This document shows positions 6,679 through 12,024 of a stretch of 12,024 nt of DNA, in pieces (position 1 is the first letter of the stretch; every line of letters starts with the position of its first letter). This stretch comes from Legionellales bacterium (GTDB lineage: Bacteria > Pseudomonadota > Gammaproteobacteria > Eutrophobiales > Eutrophobiaceae). Location of the stretch: positions 1-12,024 of the forward strand of contig PBJS01000019.1 in the NCBI GenBank assembly GCA_002721165.1, given 5' to 3'. The translations under genes were made by a program, and so were the position numbers. The notes beneath the pieces were generated by a model. The model ran no database searches. It was not told the origin of the DNA and saw nothing but the letters and a program-made list of their open reading frames with translations.

Positions 6679-6707
6679 TTGTTAGGTGTATTATGCGCAG
6701 GTAAAAT
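6679..6707 (+). promoter_or_regulatory. Candidate promoter of rpsO
   Basis: TTGTTA (6679-6684) and TAAAAT (6702-6707), spaced by 17 bases, lie in the truB-rpsO gap. They are followed by CGCGCG (6709-6714) where transcription would begin. This is the place of rpsO P1 in E. coli. The leader would be about 40 nt and contain the rpsO ribosome binding site, AGGAG at 6739-6743. A second -10-like element, TATTAT (6689-6694), overlaps the spacer but has no matching -35. Confidence 0.55.
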
Positions 6708-6753
6708 ACGCGCGAATTAAATATGAGTAAAAAAATGTAGGAGTTTTAGGAAT

Positions 6754-7023
6754 ATGGCATTAAGTCATGACGAGAAATTAAATATAGTTAAAGATTATCA
6801 GCTTAGCACAAGTGATACTGGTTCTCCTGAAGTACAAGTTGCTTTATTAACGTCCCGCATCACAGATCTTTCAGATCATTTCAAAGAGCATATTAAAGAC
6901 CATCATTCAAGACAAGGCTTGTTACGTATGGTTAATCAGAGACGTAAATTACTAGATTATTTAAAAAATAAAGATATTGGCCGTTATCGTGACTTGATAA
7001 CACGTCTTGGTTTACGAAAATAG
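6754..7023 (+). CDS. rpsO: 30S ribosomal protein S15
   Basis: S15 is a primary binder of the 16S rRNA central domain and forms a bridge to 50S. At 89 residues it has exactly the E. coli length. The conserved segments DTGSPEVQVALLT (21-33), HFKEHIKDHHSR (42-53) and LLRMVNQRRKLLDYLK (56-71) carry the rRNA-contacting residues. The ATG at 6754 is preceded by AGGAG (6739-6743) and a second AGG closer in, one of the better ribosome binding regions in this window. It has its own promoter and is followed by a terminator before pnp, as in E. coli, where S15 also represses its own translation by trapping a leader pseudoknot. Whether this leader folds that way was not established. Confidence 0.98.
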   Translation: MALSHDEKLNIVKDYQLSTSDTGSPEVQVALLTSRITDLSDHFKEHIKDHHSRQGLLRMVNQRRKLLDYLKNKDIGRYRDLITRLGLRK

Positions 7024-7063
7024 TACTCTTCCATATAGTAGTCGACGATAAAATAATATTTAC

Positions 7064-7084
7064 AAGCCCGCAGACGCGGGTTTT
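7064..7084 (+). terminator. rpsO-pnp intergenic terminator (attenuator)
   Basis: CCCGC (7067-7071), loop AGAC and GCGGG (7076-7080) form a stem that A and G residues 7064-7066 extend into the following T run (7081-7084). It is a compact intrinsic terminator. It lies 40 bases after the rpsO stop, where E. coli has the partial terminator t1. Some read-through must serve pnp unless pnp has a promoter in the 38-base gap before its ATG; I see no convincing one there. Confidence 0.8.
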
Positions 7085-7122
7085 GATTTGTTTAAATAAA
7101 ATTTATTAATTAGGAATTATTC

Positions 7123-9207
7123 ATGAGTGTCGTTAAAAAAGAATTTCAATTTGGTAATAATAAGGTAATCATTGAAACAGGTAGAATTGCCAGACAAGCA
7201 AGTGGCGCAGTTATGGTCTACATGGGTGATACTGCCGTACTTGTTAGTTGTGTTGCAAAAAGAGTTGCAAAAGAAGGACAAGATTTTTTTCCATTAACAG
7301 TCGATTATCAAGAAAAAACATACGCTGCAGGTAAAATACCAGGTGGTTTTTTCAAACGAGAAGGCAGGCCTTCAGAAAAAGAAACTTTAACATCAAGATT
7401 AATTGATAGGCCAATAAGGCCGCTTTTTCCAAAAGAATTTAAAAATGAAATCCAAATTATTGCAAGTGTAATGTCGCTAGATCCATCTGTAGATCCTGAT
7501 ATACCAGCAATTATTGGGGCATCAGCATCTCTCTGTTTGACTGGCGCACCATTTGATGGGCCGATTGGAGCAGCTCGCGTTGGATACAAAGATAATGAAT
7601 ATGTTTTAAATCCATCTTTTGATGAACTTGCCAAATCAGAATTAGATTTAGTTGTTGCTGGTACAAGCTCTTCCGTTCTCATGGTCGAATCAGAAGCAAA
7701 ACAGCTATCAGAGAATGTAATGCTTGGCGCAGTTATGTTTGGTCATCAGCAATTACAAATAGTTATTGATAATATCAAAGCTCTGACTGAAGAAGCCGGT
7801 GTTAAATCCTGGGATTGGGTTGCGCCAGATAAAGATGAATCTCTTGAAAATGAAATAAAGAAAAATGCTACTGATTTGTTACGTGAAGCCTATACGATTA
7901 ATGACAAACTTGAACGCAAAGAGAGAATAAGTGAAATTAAAAATGAAATAATTGAGACAATTATTAATGAGGAAGATCCTAAATGGTCATCAGCTGAGAT
8001 TGCGGGATCAATTGAAAAATTAGAAAGTGATATTGTTAGAGGTAGTGTTTTATCTGGGGAGAATCGTATTGATGGTCGTGATGCTAAGACAATTCGCCCA
8101 ATTAACATAGAAACGGGAGTACTGCCACGTACACACGGTTCAGCTTTATTTACTCGTGGCGAAACACAGGCGTTGGTAGTCACAACATTAGGAACTCAAC
8201 GAGATGCTCAAATTATTGACGCTATTGAGGGAGAACGTAAAGAACCTTTTATCTTTCATTATAACTTTCCTCCATTTTCTGTAAATGAAACTGGTCGCGT
8301 CGGAACACCAAAGCGACGAGAAATAGGTCACGGACGTTTAGCTAAACGAGGTATTTTAGGTGTAATGCCGAATATGGAAGAATTTCCATATTCTATCCGT
8401 GTTGTTTCTGAAATTACCGAATCAAATGGTTCAAGCTCAATGGCATCGGTGTGTGGTAGCAGCTTAGCATTAATGGATGCAGGTATAGAGCTCGATGGCC
8501 CTGTTGCAGGAATCGCAATGGGCCTCATTAAAGATGGCAAAAAATTCGTCGTTTTGTCTGACATTTTGGGTGATGAAGATCATTTGGGTGATATGGATTT
8601 TAAGGTTGCAGGCTCAGAAAAAGGGATTACTGCATTGCAGATGGATATAAAGATTGATGGTATTACAAAAGAAATTATGGAGACAGCGCTATCTCAGGCA
8701 AAAGATGGACGATTACACATATTAAGTAAAATGAATGAAGTTTTATCCGTTCATAAAACTGAAATGTCTGAATTCGCTCCGCGAATCACGACTATAAAAA
8801 TTCATCCGGATAAAATTAGGGATGTGATTGGTAAAGGTGGAGCGACAATACGTGCAATAACCGAAGAAACTGGGGCAACAATCGACATAACTGATGATGG
8901 AACTGTAAATATCGCTGCAACTGATAAAGCGGCTGGTGATGAAGCGTTGAAACGCGTAGAGGAAATTACAGCAGATATAGAAGTCGGTAAGATTTATGAG
9001 GGACGCGTAGCAAAACTAATGGATTTTGGGGCCTTTGTTAATATACTTCCAGGTAAGGATGGGTTAGTACATATATCACAAATTTCAGATGAACGCGTTG
9101 AAAATGTAAGTGATAAACTTAGTGAAGGAGAAATTGTAAAGGTTAAAGTTTTAGAAGTTGATAAACAAGGACGTGTTAGGCTTAGCATGAAAGCTGCAAA
9201 CGAATAA
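7123..9207 (+). CDS. pnp: Polyribonucleotide nucleotidyltransferase (PNPase)
   Basis: PNPase is a trimeric 3'-5' phosphorolytic exoribonuclease and a component of the RNA degradosome in E. coli. The product has 694 residues (E. coli 711), lacking only the variable C-terminal tail. Domains: RNase PH-like 1 (about 10-145, with GGFFKREGRPS at 74-84), an all-helical segment (about 150-300), RNase PH-like 2 (about 310-540) with the active-site serines in NGSSSM (435-440) and metal-binding Asp486 and Asp492 in GDEDHLGDMDF, a KH domain with VIGKGGATIRAI (568-579), and an S1 domain (about 620-692). AGGA at 7112-7115 lies seven bases before the ATG. In E. coli the enzyme represses its own expression through an RNase III-cleaved leader; no comparable long stem is evident here. 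Confidence 0.98.
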   Translation: MSVVKKEFQFGNNKVIIETGRIARQASGAVMVYMGDTAVLVSCVAKRVAKEGQDFFPLTVDYQEKTYAAGKIPGGFFKREGRPSEKETLTSRLIDRPIRPLFPKEFKNEIQIIASVMSLDPSVDPDIPAIIGASASLCLTGAPFDGPIGAARVGYKDNEYVLNPSFDELAKSELDLVVAGTSSSVLMVESEAKQLSENVMLGAVMFGHQQLQIVIDNIKALTEEAGVKSWDWVAPDKDESLENEIKKNATDLLREAYTINDKLERKERISEIKNEIIETIINEEDPKWSSAEIAGSIEKLESDIVRGSVLSGENRIDGRDAKTIRPINIETGVLPRTHGSALFTRGETQALVVTTLGTQRDAQIIDAIEGERKEPFIFHYNFPPFSVNETGRVGTPKRREIGHGRLAKRGILGVMPNMEEFPYSIRVVSEITESNGSSSMASVCGSSLALMDAGIELDGPVAGIAMGLIKDGKKFVVLSDILGDEDHLGDMDFKVAGSEKGITALQMDIKIDGITKEIMETALSQAKDGRLHILSKMNEVLSVHKTEMSEFAPRITTIKIHPDKIRDVIGKGGATIRAITEETGATIDITDDGTVNIAATDKAAGDEALKRVEEITADIEVGKIYEGRVAKLMDFGAFVNILPGKDGLVHISQISDERVENVSDKLSEGEIVKVKVLEVDKQGRVRLSMKAANE

Positions 9208-9241
9208 GTATTTAAATTTCATAATATGCCTGTTTTTTTGA

Positions 9242-9281
9242 TACGGAAATTTCTCAATTTTCTATTTCTAAATTTTCCGTA
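9242..9281. repeat. Inverted repeat between pnp and the lipoprotein gene
   Basis: TACGGAAATTT (9242-9252) and AAATTTTCCGTA (9270-9281) pair with one bulged base around a 17-nt loop. No T run follows on either strand, so it is not a standard intrinsic terminator. It ends six bases before the ATG of the next gene. It could be a 3'-end stabiliser of the pnp mRNA, a structure covering the downstream start, or a protein-binding palindrome. Confidence 0.45.
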
Positions 9282-9287
9282 CAACTT

Positions 9288-10019
9288 ATGTATAAAAAAT
9301 ATAAAAACAAAAATATTAGTATATTAAATTACTTTTCAGTATTACTTTGTACAGTTATATGCATTAGTTGTTCAAAAAAAGAGTATTCATATTTTCCCCT
9401 TAATAGTGGCTTAAAATGGCACTACAATGTTTCCTTAACCACAAGAGATGGATTAGAAAGACAAAAATATATTCTCCATAATATCGGAACTGATGAATTA
9501 AATGGAGAAACTGTTTTTTTACGTAAATCACTCGATGGTAAAGTTTTATACTATTCAATTTCTGATGATGGTATCTATTATTTGGGTAGTTTAGATAGTA
9601 GAGCAATCAGCTCAAAATTTTACGCAGACAAAAGACTTGTTATTCCTAAGCCTTTCACAATTGATACGAAATGGGAACAAATTACGTATACAAAATTATT
9701 AAAAAAAACAGGTCCACCACAAAGGACAGAATATAAAATTATCGCAGAAGTTCCCCTGGAATTAAAAATTGAATCATTAGAAGATACTGTAATTGTTCCA
9801 GCAGGAAAATTTAATAAGTGTATGAGAATTAAAATGACAGGATCAGCATATAAAGAAGCTGGAAATTATGTAGGACTAACATTAGTTAATGTAGTGCAAA
9901 CTAATTGGTATTCGCCTGGTGTTGGCCTTGTTAAAATGGAGAGGCTTGAAACAACACAGAGTGATGCATTAGATAAAGGTACGTTATCAATTGAGTTGGT
10001 AAATTTTGAGTCGGGATAA
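9288..10019 (+). CDS. Putative lipoprotein of unknown function
   Basis: I do not recognise a named family. The 243-residue product begins with a basic segment (MYKKYKNKN), then a hydrophobic stretch (about 10-27), then Cys28 before SKK. This is a type II signal peptide shape, though the lipobox reads C-I-S-C with Cys instead of Leu at -3. The mature part looks beta-rich: YFPLNSGLKWHYNV (35-48), then a segment with VPAGKFNKCMRIK (170-182). That second motif is of a kind seen in several secreted, beta-rich proteins of unknown function, so the resemblance is suggestive only. Export to the periplasm or outer membrane is inferred. It follows pnp by 80 bases with no clear promoter or Shine-Dalgarno sequence, and ends 12 bases from convergent ygfA. 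Its high Lys, Asn and Ile content reflects AT-rich, less constrained DNA. Confidence 0.75.
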   Translation: MYKKYKNKNISILNYFSVLLCTVICISCSKKEYSYFPLNSGLKWHYNVSLTTRDGLERQKYILHNIGTDELNGETVFLRKSLDGKVLYYSISDDGIYYLGSLDSRAISSKFYADKRLVIPKPFTIDTKWEQITYTKLLKKTGPPQRTEYKIIAEVPLELKIESLEDTVIVPAGKFNKCMRIKMTGSAYKEAGNYVGLTLVNVVQTNWYSPGVGLVKMERLETTQSDALDKGTLSIELVNFESG

Positions 10020-10031
10020 ATATTTCATAGT

Positions 10032-10601
10032 TTATTTTTTTGGTCTAATTATCTCTTTTTCAGTAATAATAAGATCCATATTAATATCAGTTTTTTCCAA
10101 TGGTAAATTCATAACTATCTGTGCTTCAAAAGAGATACCGATTTTTGTTTTAACTTCATTTGTTGAAAACCAACGATCATAATAACCGCGACCATAGCCA
10201 AGCCTCCCGCCTTTCTTGGTAAAACCAATACCAGGGGTTATTGTAATATCAACTTTTTCAGACAAAATTTCATTGGATTTGGGAGTTAAAATACCTATGT
10301 CATCAAGCTCTAAATTTGCTATGTCATTGAGTTTAACTGCTATCATTTCTGTACCGCTAATAATTTTAGGTACGTATAGATTCATGTCTGATTCTAGAAT
10401 GAGGTTAATTAATGAAAGTGTTTCGACCTCGCTTTTGTATGAAATGTAACAAAATATAGTCTTTGACTGCTTAAATTCATTAATTTCGCATAGAAAATCA
10501 GCAATTTTTTCACTTTTTTTAAATCGAAGTTCCTTACCCAAAGCATCACGTTTTTTTTTAAGTGACGAGCGTAAGTTTTCTTTATCTTTTAGAAAATACA
10601 T
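10032..10601 (-). CDS. ygfA: 5-formyltetrahydrofolate cyclo-ligase
   Basis: This enzyme (5,10-methenyltetrahydrofolate synthetase) converts 5-formyl-THF to 5,10-methenyl-THF using ATP, returning folate to the one-carbon pool. The 189-residue protein has the family length. Signature segments are the Lys/Arg-rich N terminus with RSSLKKKRDAL (11-21), YKSEVET (55-61) with the folate-side Glu, and the nucleotide-binding motif TPGIGFTKKGGRLGYGRGYYDRW in two parts: TPGIGF (122-127) and GGRLGYGRGYYDR (131-143). It is the only minus-strand gene, convergent with the lipoprotein gene and divergent from rpsP. In E. coli ygfA follows the 6S RNA gene; I see nothing like 6S RNA upstream here (10602-10826). 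TATAAT on the minus strand at 10619-10614 is a possible -10, but close to the ATG. Confidence 0.93.
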   Translation of the reverse strand: MYFLKDKENLRSSLKKKRDALGKELRFKKSEKIADFLCEINEFKQSKTIFCYISYKSEVETLSLINLILESDMNLYVPKIISGTEMIAVKLNDIANLELDDIGILTPKSNEILSEKVDITITPGIGFTKKGGRLGYGRGYYDRWFSTNEVKTKIGISFEAQIVMNLPLEKTDINMDLIITEKEIIRPKK

Positions 10602-10760
10602 GAGATAAATACCATTATAATCAAGATGATAAAATTGTTTTTAAAAATAATTATCAAGAATAAATTTGTATAATTCTATGGATTCAAAAGGTAGAGAAAA
10701 GGTTTTTTTGTTATTAGTATAAAAATTTCCTAACTTACTTTCTTTTTTGGTGTTTTTACG

Positions 10761-10772
10761 TACAATAGCGCC
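10761..10772 (+). promoter_or_regulatory. Candidate -10 and GC-rich discriminator of the rpsP operon
   Basis: TACAAT (10761-10766) is followed by A and then GCGCC (10768-10772), a combination typical of stringently controlled ribosomal promoters. The -35 is poor; TTTCTT at 10739-10744 is the best fit. Other -10-like elements in the ygfA-rpsP gap are a perfect TATAAT (10669-10674) and TATTAT (10789-10794), both without a convincing -35. The rest of 10602-10826 is AT-rich with T runs and no terminator. Confidence 0.35.
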
Positions 10773-10826
10773 TTTTTTCAGCCGAGTGTATTATAAGCTA
10801 ATTGAAATGAGAGGTTTAGTATAACA

Positions 10827-11078
10827 GTGGTTACAATAAGATTATCAAGAGTAGGAACGAAGAAAAAGCCATTTTATCATGTAGTGGTCACAGATAGCCG
10901 TAATAAACGTGACGGGCGTTTGATTGAACGTCTTGGTTTTTATAACCCAATGGCAACAGGTCAAGATATACCAATGAAACTTGATTTGGAACGAATAAAA
11001 TATTGGATATCTCAGGGTGCACAGACATCAGATAGAGTCAAAAAAATAATTAAGGATAATGCTTCGGAAGCAGCTTAA
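10827..11078 (+). CDS. rpsP: 30S ribosomal protein S16
   Basis: S16 binds the 5' and central domains of 16S rRNA and speeds 30S assembly. The product has 83 residues (E. coli 82) and starts MVTIRLSRVGTKKKPFYHVVV, one residue beyond the conserved block [20 protein letters not shown] of E. coli in detail. DSRNKRDGR (23-31), ERLGFYNP (34-41) and a C-terminal SDRVKKIIK segment are also conserved. The GTG at 10827 is the start, fixed by this alignment. GAGAGG (10809-10814) is 12 bases upstream, a rather long spacing. It heads the conserved rpsP-rimM-trmD operon. A weak 6-bp hairpin (11079-11084/11092-11097) begins right at the stop codon. Confidence 0.97.
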   Translation: MVTIRLSRVGTKKKPFYHVVVTDSRNKRDGRLIERLGFYNPMATGQDIPMKLDLERIKYWISQGAQTSDRVKKIIKDNASEAA

Positions 11079-11141
11079 ATCTTTAAACTTCAAAGATAGT
11101 CAAATTTTTCAAAAAAAGTAATACTATTTATATCGGATTTA

Positions 11142-11663
11142 ATGCAGCAAAATAATACCCATTTAATTGTTGGTCGATTTGGCGGTGTATATGGCATTAA
11201 AGGCTGGTTAAGAATTTCTTCATTTACTAGGCCAAGCGATAATATCTTTTCTTATTCACCTTGGTTACTGGAACTTAATGGTTCTTGGAAAGAAATTAGC
11301 CTTGAAGAATTTCAGAAACGTGGTGAGAGATTTTTTGTAAAAATTTTGGGTATAGATAGTCCCGAAGATGCAAGACAATATATAAACTGCGATGTAGCAA
11401 TAACTTCAGAACAGTTGCCTAGCTTAAAGAAAGGCGAGTATTATTGGCGAGATCTAATCAATTTGAAAGTTATAAACCAGGATGGGATTTTATTGGGTGA
11501 AGTTAGTGAGATAATAGAAACTGGTGCTAACGATGTATTTGTCATAATCGATAACGATAACAGTGAACAAAAAATACTAATTCCATCTGTAATGGGAATA
11601 TATATAAATAAAATTGATTTAATTGAGCAAGCTATATATGTAAATTGGGCGATAGGTGATTAA
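11142..11663 (+). CDS. rimM: 16S rRNA processing protein RimM
   Basis: RimM binds S19 and helps mature the 30S head. The protein has 173 residues (E. coli 182). The N-terminal barrel carries VGRFGGVYGIKGWLR (10-24) and the C-terminal PRC-barrel region carries GEYYWRDLINLKV (98-110) and ETGANDVFVI (126-135), ending with IYVNW (165-169). The double-aromatic YYW motif (100-102) is the family hallmark; mutation at these tyrosines disrupts 30S binding in E. coli. The ATG at 11142 is preceded only by a weak GGA. It follows rpsP by 63 bases, and its TAA shares one base with the trmD ATG (TAATG), which implies translational coupling. Confidence 0.97.
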   Translation: MQQNNTHLIVGRFGGVYGIKGWLRISSFTRPSDNIFSYSPWLLELNGSWKEISLEEFQKRGERFFVKILGIDSPEDARQYINCDVAITSEQLPSLKKGEYYWRDLINLKVINQDGILLGEVSEIIETGANDVFVIIDNDNSEQKILIPSVMGIYINKIDLIEQAIYVNWAIGD

Positions 11664-12024
11664 TGTTTCAGTTAGATGTAGTTACGCTATTTCCAGAAAT
11701 ATTTCATTCATCACTGGATAAAGGTGTAATAGGTAGAGCGATAAAAAATAATTTGGTCAAGTTTAGAAGTTGGAATCCTCGGGATTTTACTAAGGATAAA
11801 CATAAGACTGTTGATGCTCGTCCTTATGGCGGCGGACCTGGAATGGTTATGATGTATGAACCAGTTTGTGCTGCCATAAACAAAGCTAAAGAAAAGCAGA
11901 AGAATGCGAAAGTAATTTTTCTTTCTCCCCAAGGAAAAAAATTAGAACAAGCCGGCGTAATTGAATTTTCTAAACTTGATGGCATGATATTATTATGCGG
12001 AAGATACGAGGGTATTGATGAACG
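11663..12024 (+). CDS. trmD: tRNA (guanine-N1)-methyltransferase TrmD, N-terminal part
   Basis: TrmD methylates G37 next to the anticodon of tRNAs with G36-G37, preventing +1 frameshifting. Only the first 120 residues lie in the window, about half of the usual 250. The trefoil-knot domain start is clear: LFPEIF (9-14), SWNPRDFT (36-43), PYGGGPGM (54-61), LSPQG (87-91) and the knot segment LCGRYEGIDE (111-120) that binds S-adenosylmethionine. The rest of the knot and the C-terminal tRNA-binding domain are cut off by the window end, not by a mutation. In most relatives rplS follows. The start overlaps the rimM stop by one base. Confidence 0.97.
   Translation, partial: MFQLDVVTLFPEIFHSSLDKGVIGRAIKNNLVKFRSWNPRDFTKDKHKTVDARPYGGGPGMVMMYEPVCAAINKAKEKQKNAKVIFLSPQGKKLEQAGVIEFSKLDGMILLCGRYEGIDE

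Noticed and set aside
6723..6740. Five-codon leader ORF (MSKKM) before rpsO
   Set aside because: It is too short to judge and has no ribosome binding site; its stop merely overlaps the rpsO Shine-Dalgarno region.
10020..10045. Shared bidirectional terminator between the lipoprotein gene and ygfA
   Set aside because: Only a T run at 10035-10041 is present; I found no stem next to it on either strand.
10216..10449. Plus-strand open frame of 77 codons
   Set aside because: It is antisense to ygfA, whose motifs are clear, and shows no protein-like features.
10602..10826. 6S RNA upstream of ygfA on the minus strand
   Set aside because: The gap is AT-rich and lacks the long, bulged GC-containing stem and closing helices of 6S RNA.
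11711..11932. Minus-strand open frame near the window end
   Set aside because: It lies entirely within trmD, which is conserved residue by residue in the other direction.

Overview
The window is a core translation and RNA-processing locus of an AT-rich gammaproteobacterium. The evidence is the order initiator tRNA-Met, rimP, nusA, infB, rbfA, truB, rpsO, pnp. This is the classic metY-nusA-infB-rpsO-pnp arrangement of the Enterobacteria, and each protein aligns by eye to its E. coli counterpart over nearly full length. The narrower lineage cannot be read from the sequence. Nothing marks the translation genes as recently acquired.

Layout. Positions 1-247 hold the 3' end of a gene for a very basic, histone-H1-like protein built from near-identical Lys/Arg/Ala repeats. 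It is followed by a hairpin-rich stretch, which also carries an open frame offset by one base, and an intrinsic terminator at 383-406. Candidate promoters lead into an initiator tRNA-Met at 571-647. A second promoter and a premature terminator (rimP-leader type) precede rimP. The run rimP to truB is tightly packed, with stop/start overlap at nusA/infB and gene overlap at rbfA/truB. rpsO has its own promoter and is separated from pnp by an attenuating terminator. Downstream of pnp lie a lipoprotein gene of unknown function, then a convergent ygfA (5-formyltetrahydrofolate cyclo-ligase) on the minus strand. Divergent from ygfA is the rpsP-rimM-trmD operon, with trmD cut off by the window end.

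How the genes work together. RimP, RbfA, RimM, S15 and S16 are all 30S assembly factors or subunits. IF-2 and the initiator tRNA act in initiation. TruB and TrmD modify tRNA (psi55 and m1G37). NusA controls elongation and termination, and PNPase turns over RNA. YgfA links to one-carbon folate metabolism, which also supplies the formyl group of initiator Met-tRNA.

Most of the window is well-conserved housekeeping DNA. The less ordinary parts are the repeat-protein gene with its odd tail, a set of promoter candidates that share GC-rich discriminators and a TAACTAGTTA-like palindrome, a U1/U72 end on the initiator tRNA, an altered catalytic-loop motif in TruB, and the unassigned lipoprotein. I found no mobile element, CRISPR array, defence system or clear novel system.
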